64,000 nucleotides of DNA from Marsupella aquatica (lineage: Eukaryota; Marchantiophyta), in contig OZ316899.1 in assembly GCA_973895155.1 (NCBI GenBank), forward strand, positions 16,368,001 to 16,432,000, in the 5' to 3' direction. Positions 12,070 to 23,195 of this stretch are shown piece by piece. Under the pieces are notes generated by a model that saw nothing but the letters and a program-made list of their open reading frames with translations, was not told the DNA's origin and ran no database searches. The position numbers and the translations under genes are program-made. Numbering within the stretch: position 1 is the stretch's first letter; every line of letters begins with the position of its first letter.

Positions 12070-12726
12070 ATGGCACGCCCTAAAATCCGAGCCAAGAAGC
12101 GGGGGACAAAGGTGAGCAACACAGGTGTAGTTGGGCCAGATGGTAGTAACTTCTCCGCACGTCAGATTTTCCAGAAGGCAGCTCATTGTTGTGCCATTTG
12201 TGACGATGGTGGAGGCTTAGCCATATATGAGGGCCCTTGCATGAGGCATTTCCACCTCAACCCGGAGTCTGACCTTGCTGCAGAAAACAACTGTCCAGGG
12301 GTGGGCCTCCCGTCAGCACACCAGGGAGGCTGGATGTGCACTGATTGTTTGGAGAAGCAGGCTAAGTGTGCACAGTGTGGGATGTTGGGGTCTTATGAGG
12401 GCTCTGTTGATGCTCCACCACTTGTTAGGAAATGCCCTGACAGATATTGTGTGAGGTTCTTTTGTTTTTCATGTTTGCCCGATCTTGCCACAGCTTGCCC
12501 ACTTCATAAGTGCAAGGCATGTGGTCAGCACGATGAAGATTTTTGGGTGGACATAGTCCACTGTGTTAGGTGTCCCACCATGTGGCACTTTCATTGTTTG
12601 AAGGAGTGTCAAGCAGAAGGCTATGCTTGTGATAGACACATCTATCATCACTCTGCACATGGTGTTGATCGATGGATCTTCTATTGTCATCACCATGCCA
12701 TAGATCTACTTTGCACACTCCCATGA
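12070..12726 (+). CDS. EDM2-like PHD/zinc-finger protein carried by CACTA copy 1
   Basis: A 218-residue open frame from an ATG. A basic leader (ARPKIRAKKRGTK) precedes a run of Cys/His motifs: CCAICDDGGGLAIYEGPCMRHFH, split here as CCAICDDGGG and CMRHFH (residues about 37-60), then CTDCLEKQAKCAQCG, CPDRYCVRFFCFSC, CPLHKCKACG, and CVRCPTMWHFHCLK near residue 170. The order and spacing resemble the tandem extended PHD fingers of plant EDM2/EDL proteins, which read histone marks and control heterochromatin inside genes. Host EDM2 is much longer and has a methyltransferase-like domain that is absent here. Copy 2 carries the same gene, broken, at 56,289-56,871. I infer capture of a host chromatin-reader module by the transposon. 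Confidence 0.65.
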   Translation: MARPKIRAKKRGTKVSNTGVVGPDGSNFSARQIFQKAAHCCAICDDGGGLAIYEGPCMRHFHLNPESDLAAENNCPGVGLPSAHQGGWMCTDCLEKQAKCAQCGMLGSYEGSVDAPPLVRKCPDRYCVRFFCFSCLPDLATACPLHKCKACGQHDEDFWVDIVHCVRCPTMWHFHCLKECQAEGYACDRHIYHHSAHGVDRWIFYCHHHAIDLLCTLP

Positions 12727-13331
12727 GAGATTACATTTCTTGGCTTTGAACCTGAATAATGTAAATGCATAGTGCACCTGATGTGGATACCTTGGAGATT
12801 GCAGACATTCCAATTTTGAGAAGAAGGACCTCTGTAGGAGAGGATGCTTAGGCAACAAGTACCCTAAGTTCATTACTTGTTCCAGGGTACATGCCTTAAA
12901 AAACTCCCCTTAAGCCTTCTAGGAACTTTTTTAACTCTACAATCATTTTGATCACGACTTACATGACACTGCTTAAATTAAATCAAGACTTCTCATTATG
13001 AGCATATAACTTACAAGGCTATTTAATTTGCGAGAATTCCCTTAAAGTGTACCAACATTTTGTATTCTCATTGAATGTCTACCCATTTACAACATCTGTA
13101 TGTGGCATCACAAAACAATTGCACTTGTCACCGTCAATATTGTGAAGGCACATATTCAAACTATGAGGTGCATCCTTGCAGGTGTCTAGTACGTTTGTCC
13201 CAATATTTCTCGTGTTTGGAATCGGAGCAGAGACTCACCAGACGACTGGACTGGACCAAGTTATAAACGCAGCATTTTAGGGCCCTCCGATTATCAGGTG
13301 AACGCATTATCTTTCGGTCTGCAGTGATTAG

Positions 13332-14195
13332 GTGGGGTGTGTGTACATGGCCTCTAGGAAACGTACAAAGGTTGACCACCCGCCTTTGTTGGCTGGAATC
13401 AAAGCCATTTTGATTCCTGGCCACTATGGGTTCACCCAAGTGAGTTGGCCAATCGTACAAAAACAATTCTCAAAGTTCCATGGGACTGAAGTCAAGGACA
13501 TCACTCCACAGACTACACATGTTGTTGCGGGGACATGGCTGGATGTGATGAACAAGTGGTCATGGTCCTTCATTGATTCTGCCATTACCAACCAAGGTCT
13601 AAAAATAGTTGAAGTCTCTTGGCTGACCAATTCTGTTAAACATAGGTGTGTACAGAGTACTAAGCAATATGAGTTGTGGGAGAGTGAGGAGGCCACTGCA
13701 GAGGCTTTGGCTGAGAAGGAAGCCTATGAAGTAGCGGCAAAGAAACCCAACTTTGCTTCTGTCCAATATGGACCTGTTGTCAACATAGGACACCATCCTA
13801 TGACTGCAGATGCTATATTGAATGAGCATGGCAAGGAGAGAAATACCATTATGAAGGGGTTCAGTGTGGTATTTGCACAAGAGGGAATTGGGGAGACTAA
13901 GTGCAGACTGTACAAGTCCATAGTTGTTGAGCTAGGTGGGACAGTGGAGGAGAGTCTAACATAAACCTCCACTCATGTTGTAGGTCTGTCATACATGAAA
14001 ATATGCAGAAAATTCTTTAAGACAATAGTGCGTGATTTTGTCATGAACAACAATCTTTGGGTGCTTTCCCCTGATTGGCTTTTGGAATCAGCAGCGACAG
14101 GGAAGCGACAGAATGCTTGGGACTTTGATATTTTTGAGGCCTGGCCCTCCAAGCTTCAGCGGAGATGTATGCTTAGCAATGGTGGGAGAGAGTGA
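13332..14195 (+). pseudogene. BRCT-domain protein carried by CACTA copy 1, one nonsense codon
   Basis: From an ATG near 13,347 the frame encodes a first BRCT-like unit (AGIKAILIPGHYGF, TTHVVAGT, then KIVEVSWLTNSVKHR) and an acidic-Ala linker. A second BRCT-like unit follows (MKGFSVVFAQEGIG, VVELGGTVEESL, THVVGLS, WVLSPDWLLESAATGKR). The conserved Trp of each BRCT (SWL and DWL) is visible. An in-frame TAA at 13962-13964 interrupts the second unit. Copy 2 has GAG there and reads on (54,737-55,411, minus), so this is a mutation rather than a gene end. BRCT pairs normally bind phosphopeptides in DNA-damage signalling. Carriage in both CACTA copies implies capture before they diverged. Confidence 0.65.
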
Positions 14196-14308
14196 GGAGT
14201 AGGAGTTCCTCATATTTTTGTATAAATCACAATTTTGTAATAAATGTGATCCTTGAACTAACTCATCTTGTCATGGTTGGTTGCAGTTGAAGTGATTGTT
14301 GTTTCCTG

Positions 14309-14317
14309 CTGCGTGGG
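14309..14317 (+). other. Paralogous empty site for insertion of element A1
   Basis: CTGCGTGGG here, within GTTTCCTGCTGCGTGGGGTG, is the uninterrupted counterpart in CACTA copy 1. In copy 2 the site is CTGCCTGGG and is duplicated on each side of A1 (44307-44315 and 54588-54596 on the plus strand). The flanks match on both sides, fixing the ends of A1. Confidence 0.85.
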
Positions 14318-14335
14318 GTGTGACTGTGAATCTAC

Positions 14336-14812
14336 TTGTTGGGCTCTGTTTGGCTTAAGACTTTGGTGGGTATGCTGCCTCTTCCAGACCGACAGGCCCT
14401 ATGTAGGGTCCTCCTACGGGTTGCATCGTGCATGGCTACTGCTTGGGCTTACATGTGTGGATTGGTAACCAGACAGAGTGTAGCTCCATTCGAGATAATG
14501 CCTGCAGACCTTGGATGTGTTGTGAATGTTGTGGTGAATGAGGATGCACAGTCCAAAGAGGATATTTACTTTTCAGCAGATGAGTTAGACAAGCACGATG
14601 CTGTAGGTGGTTCCTTGTTGCCTGATTTGGCAGATGATATAGTTCTTACACATGTCTGGCCGAGGGTTCTTGTGGTGTCTGGTGCACAAGATATCTGCAA
14701 ATATAGACTAATTAGTACCCAGTGGAGGGACTTGGTAGCAACATGTGCACCGTGGAGGGCACTGCTGCCACTGCTTGTAGGCACGGATCGAAGACCACCA
14801 TGGCATGAGTAG
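14336..14812 (+). CDS. F-box-like protein fragment carried by CACTA copy 1
   Basis: The 158-codon frame has an acidic middle (NEDAQSKEDIYFSADELD) and then LPDLADDIVLTHVWPRVL, followed by CKYRLISTQWRDLV and WRALLPLL. That resembles an F-box (LPDDxxxxIxxRLP, then LRxVSKxWRxLV), which recruits substrates to SCF ubiquitin ligases. Copy 2 has the counterpart at 43,848-44,306 (minus), with a frameshift after the LSHVWPRVL segment. It could instead be a 5' exon of a larger transcript running into TNP2, whose start is 427 bp downstream. The match is by eye and modest. Confidence 0.4.
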   Translation: MLGSVWLKTLVGMLPLPDRQALCRVLLRVASCMATAWAYMCGLVTRQSVAPFEIMPADLGCVVNVVVNEDAQSKEDIYFSADELDKHDAVGGSLLPDLADDIVLTHVWPRVLVVSGAQDICKYRLISTQWRDLVATCAPWRALLPLLVGTDRRPPWHE

Positions 14813-15238
14813 GGTTTAGACCTTGATGACTTAATGTACATGCCTGAGTACCTCAGGGCTGAGTGGCATCGACAATAGGATTGGTATCCGTATTTGATGT
14901 GGTAGTAAGATGAGGACATCTCACATCGGTCTCGCACCTGGCACCTGTGTCTATGACTATACATGATTGGACTCTGATATGGTCATGGATGTACGTGCAG
15001 AGGCAGTACATGTGAGGACAGCGAAGGAGTTGACACCCTCAAACATTTAGGAATTTTTGTCTCATTCACTTGAGAATAGGTACATGACTCAGGCACCTAT
15101 ATTTTTTGTTTTTTTTGTTTTTTTGGAACGTTATGCTACGTCTTTTGGCAAGTATAGTCGGGGGTGAAATCCTTAACACAGAGTGTATTTTTCACTTGCA
15201 TAATAAAATGATAGGGCGCTGAGTGCGTGTGTATAGTG

Positions 15239-18200
15239 ATGGCTCCAAGGTTGCCTCTTCACAACCCATTTAGGATTAGGCATCATGATTCTAAATTGTG
15301 GATGCGTGAACAAGCCCGGGCCGCCCAAAGTAGGAGTAGGAGGATGAGATGCCCATGCACACAGTGCCAAGGATTCAAGTCGTTGAGTTTGAACACTGTG
15401 CACCTTCACTTGCTGCGGCATGAAAGGCACCCTTGGTGGAGGGTTTGGAATGTGCCAGCAGAAGAAGACTCCTCTGATGAAGAGTGGAGAGCTGACTTTG
15501 TGGATTCTAATACAACTAGGCGTAGAGACTACGTAGAGCAGGACATAGACGGTGCAGAGGATGGTCCTGGGGTACAACATGAGAATGTGGATGACCAAGA
15601 TGGAGATGCAGAGGCAGTCACTGAGGACGGTGGGATGGATGTCCCAAGAATGGTTCAAGAGATTTTTGAAGACCTTGATGCTTTTTATGACACAGTGGAA
15701 TCAGAAGACAATGAACCGCAGCCACACATTGGAGTAGGCCCACCTGAACCTGACTTTGACATCGAGGAAGGTGCAGCAGAGAGGGAGTGGGTGTTTGGGG
15801 GCCCAAAACACATCAAAGAAGCTTGCATTCCTATCTACGAGGGGTCAAACTGCTCCAAGCTGGGTTTTGTTGTGTTGTTGTTGAACATCTGTGGCAATCA
15901 CAATGTTCCCAATATATTTGTGATAGAGTTGTTGACCTTCCTGCGCCGAAATGTGTTACCAGATGGTAATTCAATTCCAAAAAATATGTACGAGGCTAGG
16001 AAATTGATGTCTAACCTTGGGCTGAACTATGTGTCTATTGACGCATGCCCTGATGGGTGTGTTCTCTTTCGCAAAGAGCATGCAGATAAATTGACATGCC
16101 CTCATTGTGGTAAGTACAGGTACAAGAATGTAGGGAAATGTACACACCCTGCCAAGGTTCTTTGTCATTTTCCTCTCATTCCTAGACTACAACGTCTGTT
16201 TAGATGCCCTGCCATTTCCAAGCTGATGACATGGACTTCTGATAACAACAGTAATGATGGCGTGCAACATCACATTGGAGATTCCAACCATTGGAAATTT
16301 GTTGATGAGAGGTGGCCACAGTTTGCTGTAGAGAAGCGGAACTTTCGATTTGGTCTATCACTGGATGGAGTAAACCCATTTGGAGACAAAAACAACCGTT
16401 ATTCATGTTGGCCGGTTACGCTGCTAAATTACAACCTTCCCCCATGGATGACTACAAAGAGGTTTTTTGTGATGATGGTGCTGCTAATCCCTGGACCAGC
16501 TTCTGTGACCGAGCAATTCATAGATATCATGTTGGCTCCAGCATTGGAAGAGTGGAAGACTTTGTGGATAGAAGGGGTGTTAACCCATGATGTTCTCAAG
16601 GGGCTTCTTCGGCCCAACCCCTTTAGACTGCATGCAATTTGTTTGCTGGATATAGCAGATTACCCAAGCCATGGCATCATATCTGGACGAGTGACAAAGG
16701 GCTATGTGGGGTGCACACCATGTGGGAAAAATGTGACAAGTGAGTGGTTGCATGCCCTGCACAGTATGAAATTTAGGGGCATAGAAGGTATCTGCCTGCT
16801 GATCATCCTTACAGGCACACACGGTCTCAAATTGCACACTTCAACAACAAAACAAAGCTTTGTGGCCCACCACAGAGCAAGTCCTGAGGTGGGCAGCCAG
16901 GAAGGCTGATTGGGACAAGAGAAGTGCCAGTGCCACTGATCGAGAACCTAAGGATCCTGTGGTGAAACACGGTGTGAAAAGACAGACCTTGATGGACTTG
17001 GAGTTGGAGTACTGGAGGGTAATGTACTGAGCCTCCAACCCCTACATGATTGCAATTTTTGATTGGAGCAATGGTGGATTGATGTTGGTTACAATCCTCC
17101 TATTTGGTTAATGAGTGTTTCTGTTGTTGAATTCTTTGCTTTGTGGAGTGCAAGAATTTGAGCCCAGCAAACACAATGTGGTCGTCATGCACATTGAGAA
17201 AAATATTTGTGAGAGCTTGCTGAAGTTCTTGTCGGGTGAGAAAGATACAGGAGCAGTTTGAGCTGATATGCAACAGAAGGGGATTCGCCCTCACCTTTGG
17301 TTGAAGCCCCATGCAAGCAATCCCAATGTACTTCTCAAGTTCCAAGCTCCCTATGTGTGCACACGGGAAGAATGGAAGACATTCTTGTATAGATTGAGCT
17401 ATCTGAAAGTACCCTCTGGCTATGCTGGTGCCTTCAAGAAGCATATTACAAACAATAAACTTGGCAAAAACTTTTCTTTGGCGGATTTTGGCTCAAGGGC
17501 TCTTCTCTGGCTCTAGGGCTCTCAGGATGGACAAATCTGACGGCTCCTGTACTCTGTGTGTCGGCACTGTGGAAACTATTCCCCACATTTTCCTTTTTTG
17601 TAGACACGCGACCTGTTGCTGGAGTTTGGCCAGGAGCTGGATGAATGGACTTCTCGACATTGGACCCGTGTCTATTGTTGGCTTGCTCTCATCCACCTTG
17701 GGGAAGGAGCCTTTGACTACTTTGCATCTCTTCCTCTTACATCAATCTCTGTGGTGCATTTGGCTGGCGAGAAATTCTCAGACGTTTGACCGTTCTAAGC
17801 TGAGAACTTTTGATCAGATATTATCTTTTCTGAAACCTTAGATCACTTGACTGCTGTTGTTGCGGCTTCTGCCCTGGGCAGGAAACACCACCGGCTCACT
17901 CAAGCCATCTCACTTCTAACTGCGGAGAAACTTAGGATCCTTGGTAGCGGTGTACACCGCACTATTACACACTGACTTGTGTTAAATCTTGGTTGAGGCT
18001 GTCTCTCATAGGTATAACCAGGCAAACATTCTGCTATTACTTTGAAGTCCACGATTAGCCAGGCTCTACAGTACTCATAATAGTGGCCGACTAGGGTGAA
18101 CACTATTAGGATCCACATTGCTATTTTTATGGCCTGATCAGCGTGTTGTACTTTGTACTGTGTCCCCTCTGAAGGGAGCCCTCCTGCTCTGACTACACCC

Positions 18201-19650
18201 TCTATGGTTGCTTCGGGGTCTTTGCTCTTTTCTGCCCTCGATGGCTTGCCGCCTTTTGGCCTGCTTGTTTTTCCCCATCCGTGGGGTTCACGCGGAATAA
18301 AATTTAAATTTAAATTTAAAAACAAAAAAACAAAAAAACTTGGCAGTATGAAAACACATGACTACCATGTGTTGATGCAGCACATTTTGCCCCTATGCCT
18401 CAGAGGTCTCATGCAAAAACCAGTCCGTAATGTCATTCTTTGACTATGCAATGTATTTCACCGTATATGTGTGAGAGTGTGGGATCCCCAAGGATGGGAG
18501 CAGTTGAAGCAGGATGCTGCTTATGTCCTCTGTGACTTGGAGATATACTTCCCCCTGCTTTCTTTGATGTTATGAATCATCTCCTAATCCATGTGGTAGA
18601 AGAGCTAGGGCAGTATGGGCCATTCAGTACGAGATGGATGTACCCTATGGAGCGATACATGAAGATGTTGAAAGGTCATGTGAGAACATACTACAGGCCA
18701 GAGGCTTCCATGGCATTGGGGTACATTAAGGATGAGACGTTGGGGTTCCTAACAGAATACATGGCTGGGTCTGGTGAAGCTATGACAAGACTTTGGAAAT
18801 CTGGTGAAGATGATGGAGTGAGTGGCGAGGTTGTTGAAGGTGTGGGACGTGTTGTGCAGATGTCTGTTGCAATTCAAGACAAGGCTCATTCATATGTGCT
18901 GGCAAACACAAAGCCTATGCAACCATGGTGGAGGTGAGTGATTGAATTGACTTGCCTTTGTTGTGATGCTTCTTGTCTATTCCAAGGGTGATCTTAGGTT
19001 GTCATGTGTTGTTTAGACCTAACTATGCCTGTACCTCATATTGCAGGGAATATGATATGCAAAAAGCTGCACACTCTGGGCAGCAGGATCCCTTCCCACA
19101 GTTTGAGCAATGGATTCGGGTGGCAATTCGAGAGCATAGTAGACATCACCCAAATATGGAGAAGGATTTGTATCTTCTATCTGTGCCACCACGATTGTCT
19201 ATTTTGACCTACAAACGGATGAGAGCTTATGGAAATCATTATCGAGTGAGGGATGAGCAGGGTGACCATTGTGTATCATATGATTGTGGTTTGATATCTG
19301 TGTTTGAGCAGAGAACCTTTGAAGAACAGAGGGGGTGGATGAAGATGGGTTACGTGGGGGAGTTGACAGACATTTGGGTCTTGAATTATGGTAACACAAG
19401 TGTCCCTATAATATTGATGAAGGGAGCATGGGTGAAATCAGAATGGCAGAGGCCAAGGGCCACCATGAAGCGTGATCCTGATGGGTTCTTGTTGGCCAAT
19501 TTTAGGTCCAGAGTACCAGAATGGTCTGAGCCTTTTGTTTTCCCTAGCCAAGTTGAACAGGCTTTCTTTCTAGATGTGGAGGGGTCACATGACTGGAGGG
19601 TGGTATGCCATAGCCAAGCACAAAACAGGCGGATGGATGGAAATAAGTAG
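15239..19650 (+). pseudogene. CACTA transposase TNP2 (Transposase_21, DUF4218, DUF4216), interrupted
   Basis: The first exon from ATG 15239 to about 16,780 has an N-terminal zinc-binding region (CPCTQCQGF). The family hallmarks follow: DACPDGCVLFRKEHAD, LTCPHCGKYRYKN, PAKVLCHFPLIPRLQRLFR, RFGLSLDGVNPFGD, LLNYNLPPWM and GYVGCTPCGKNV. A one-base loss near 16,783 shifts the frame relative to copy 2. Sequence to 17,440 continues in other phases (VVMHIEKNICESLL). A LINE then splits the exon at 17,466/18,336, after which THDYHVLMQHILP resumes. DUF4218 (ELGQYGPFSTRWMYPMERY) lies at 18,572-18,937. After an intron, DUF4216 (YVGELTDIWVLNYG, EPFVFPSQVEQAFF) lies at 19,030-19,650. TNP2 supplies cleavage and strand transfer for CACTA elements. 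This copy cannot make the whole protein. Confidence 0.9.
17467..18335 (+). mobile_element. 5'-truncated LINE inserted in TNP2
   Basis: Target duplications AAACTTGGCA flank it at 17457-17466 and 18336-18345. The interior encodes a reverse-transcriptase zinc-binding domain (zf-RVT: DGSCTLCVGTVETIPHIFLF, then CRHATCCW) at about 17,525-17,840. The 3' end is an A-rich tail with AAATTT units (18,296-18,335). Removing it joins the TNP2 frame HITNNKLG to the later THDYHVLMQ block. Length is about 870 bp, against several kb for a full LINE. Confidence 0.85.
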
Positions 19651-20608
19651 AGTTCAGTTTGGACGACCATGCTGCATTCGAGCATCCTAGTCAAGAGACT
19701 GTAGTTCCAACTCGGGCAGGGACCGACTACATCCCGTTAACATTGAGAGAGACATATGATGAACCTGGGGAGATGAAATATGATGAGGTTGATGATGTGC
19801 AATAGGCAACAGCTGGCGATTGGCAAGTATGAGGTTGAGGATGACTACCTGCACAGAGTCACAGAACGGGAATTGTTGCCTGGAATGATGTTTAGGATAG
19901 TTGGATATGCATGAAATTGATTGATACTTTGAATTTAGTGTGCTGATTCTCCCTGTTTGGTTGTGGGTGTTGTGCAAAAGCTATGGGGGAAGAGGGTGAT
20001 GACATGGAGACAGACATGGGGCTTGGAGAGTGGGGTGAAGAGGAAAGATTGGATATGGATGGAGACCCAAATGCAGGGGGCTCACAAAAAAATGCACCTG
20101 TGTAGGATGCACAGGGCCCTCAACAAGTGCCAGGTAGGTGGGCAGCTAGAGAGAAGTCACATAATCCATACCCTAGAAGGAGCCAGAGTTATTGGCAAGG
20201 GACGCCTGATGATTATGATGATGATGACTATGATGGAGCAGAAGATGGATGGGATGAATATGAACACCCAGAGCGTGGTAGAGACGGGTACAGAGGGCAA
20301 TGGAAAGGTGAGGAGGATGACTGGACAAGTAAGTGCCTTGTGCTAGTGATTTTGTGATGGTAGTAGAGATTTAGCTCAATATGGACTTATCTGATGTCTA
20401 GCTAGGGCAAAGAGTTTATCTTATAGGTCCATAAGTGTGGCATGTACCTGTTGGTATGCAGACTCTGATTGGGACAATCACGAAAACAACAAAGGCCATC
20501 CACGTTCAGATAGGAGGCAATCATTCACAGGCGGGAGAAACGGCCCTAATTCATCAAGACAAAGCAATTGGACAGGTGGTCCAGAACCATCTATGCGCCA
20601 AGGGAGAG

Positions 20609-23099
20609 GTAACTTGGTCATTGCAGAATTGTTCTGAAGTCTGTCACGCGATTGACATGGGTCTTAACACCAAAGACGTCACTATGGGTGCCAAAACCAT
20701 CTCCTTGTACCTGAGGATCACGAAGGGATGTTGTGAAGGCCGGTAAACACCAATTTATGCCCTTAACACCAGAATATCATAACAAGACTCCGTCACACAT
20801 CACCCAAGCTCAATCCCTAAGAACCAAGGTTGGGAATCAGATCCGCGCTCATGATAGTTCTGGTGAGAAGGAGTCTTCATATCGGGCCCGTACACACAGG
20901 GCCTAGCGCTACGGTGCGCATAGGTCTATACGTATGCTTACTGTCATAGGTATGTTTCTATTCCGCCGCCGGAATGTACCCATAAACCAGTGACTCTTGA
21001 CTGATTCCCGGCTTAGGGACTTCTAAGCCATTGCCCCACCACTCTGCCATTCCACTCTCAGCAATCAGAGCTATGACAGTCCTCACCCAGCCCGCTTCAA
21101 TGCACCCTGTACACCTCTCAGTGGCGCTGCTAGTCCCATCATACACTTAGATTGCCTCACACACACACACATCCATGAGAGAAATGAGGCCTGAGAGGAA
21201 AACTCAATTAGATTCAACGATGTGCACAATAGTTCACTGAGAACACTTGATCCGAACAATAGGCCCGAAGGCTGTCTACTCCAGATTGCAGCGTGCTTGC
21301 CCCGCAAGCCCCATGCTTGCCATGCAAGCTCAATCCTGAACCTGAGCCCGGCTCACTCCAGATTGCGACGGCATATTGGACTCAAACCAATCCCGTACTT
21401 GCCTTGCAAACTCAATCCTGAACTCAACCTCCTTCACTGCACTTCATTCTTGGGGGCACATACAGATCTCACACCTCCAATTCAGAACGTCAAGTTACGC
21501 ATACATAGTTGACTCGACTTCAAAGCTGGTACCAGGCCTAACGGCGATCTACCCCAGACTGCAATGAGGCCCGGCCTCACGCTTGCCCTGCAAGCTCCGC
21601 TCTGGCCATAGATCCCTTAGTGCTCTCCACCAGACAAAGGCCGGGACTCCCCATGGATCACGTAGCCTTGCCAGACTGAACTGTAAATGCTCCTCCTGCT
21701 GCCCCTCAATCAGTGTCTCAGCCTCCCTAATGTGCTCACCACAAATCAAATTGACATCCTCCCCACAGTTTACAATCACCAATACATCACCTATCACCAA
21801 GGCTCTGTATCGGGGGAAAAGAACCCAGTTGTGCTACTCACTAGAAAGAGTCACAATCCAGCTCGCAAACCTAGCAACCCGTTGCTGTGAAGCTTGGCTG
21901 ATTACTCCCTGAGTAATAGCACAACCAAGCTCTCCCCCAACACGCAGCGTCCAAGTCCAGCCTTGCTTGCACAGAGCTCCTCCCTGCTGCTCAGTCTAAG
22001 TGAGATCACACAACTGAAGTCCCCCCCCATCTCTATCGGGGGGCTGCTCTATATACTCTCATACTGAGCCCAAATGGCTGGGTACTACGCTGCTGGAGCC
22101 CCATCCCAGCCCTAACAGAGCCGCCACTATCTCTAACTACTGAACCCTAACTCGCAGCTTTATTTCTATCTCGAATTGGCTATGTACTTCGGATTTGGCC
22201 CTCCTCCATGGTTTTCGCGAGCTTACGCCTCCTCTCCCGATTTCTGTATTCAACCATTTGCTGCGTGGATAGCAGCGTTGGAAGCGGCTTGAGCTCCTCT
22301 TTCCAACGAGGTCAATTATAGCCGATTTGGTCAAATACACAGAGAGTTATGCCCCCGCAACCGAGAGGGGGTACTCACTGCTGCGCTAACCCGAGTTACG
22401 TAGCTAACCCGAGTTCGGCTAACCTAGCTATCCTATCTAACCCGAGTAGAGCTAACCCGTGGTCTCGGGTTATGCCGCTACCCGCTATCCGCTAACCTAG
22501 CCTAAGCTGAGCCCGAACCCGAGCTTACCTATGCTAACCTGAGCCCGAGTTTAGGCTAACCCGAGTTCAATCTAATCCGAACCTAGGTTAAGCCTAAGCT
22601 GAAGCTGTGCTGACCTAAGCTAAGCTGAAGCCGTGCTCACATAAGCTAAGCCGTGGTCGAGCTTGGGTTAACCCGAAACTGAAGCCGAATCCGCTAATTC
22701 CGGCCATAAGTTAACCCGTCACACTAATCAGGCCGTATCTCTCTTAATACACCTCCGTTTCCCGAGTGTTTTATATCGATTTTACTCGCCTTGACCAGAT
22801 CTTTCCAATGCTCTTTACAGATCCGGATTTGGTGACATATTGAAAGAGATATGGTCGTCGACCACCCGCGACATAGTTTTTATTTCCCTACTCTTAACGC
22901 CATGATTGCCCTTATTCTTGCCATCTTGCTAATTGTTATGTAATATCAATAGCTACTCCTTGCATACAGCAACCTACTTAATCAGATTACAAAATAAGGA
23001 CCATGTCATTGGCGTCACAAAGTCCAGTGTATATTTGGCAGCAAAATTTATGCTTCATACTTACCTAATGGATCCCGTATATTTTGAATCCTACTCCAG
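20609..23099 (+). other. Long intron of the TNPA-like gene, with repeat-rich interior
   Basis: The donor is GAG|GTAACTTGG and the acceptor CTACTCCAG. Removing it joins RQGRG to GRFGQCNPGHGG in frame. At 2.5 kb it is far longer than the other introns here. Its interior (20,740-22,700) is GC-richer than its surroundings and includes the repeat field at 22,377-22,700, so an unrecognised insertion is likely. I found no terminal repeats. Confidence 0.55.
22377..22700 (+). repeat. Degenerate GCTAACCCGAGTT repeat field
   Basis: Words such as GCTAACCCGAGTT, CTAACCTAGC, AGCCCGAACCCGAGC, CTAAGCTGAAGC and CTAAGCCGTG recur about every 10-20 bp with heavy divergence over about 320 bp. The field lies inside the long TNPA intron. 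It does not encode protein. Confidence 0.7.
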
Positions 23100-23122
23100 G
23101 GAGGTTTGGACAATGCAATCCA

Positions 23123-23195
23123 GGCCATGGGGGGAGATCAGGCCGTGGAGGGACCCCAGGCTGTGGGGGGACACCAGGCCGTGGAGGGACACCTA
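23123..23195 (+). repeat. Short tandem repeat coding for GRGGTP units
   Basis: About four units of 15-18 bp (GGGGACACCAGGCCGTGGA) encode a Gly-Arg-Gly-Gly-Thr-Pro string within the TNPA-like exon. Copy number probably varies between elements. Confidence 0.75.
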
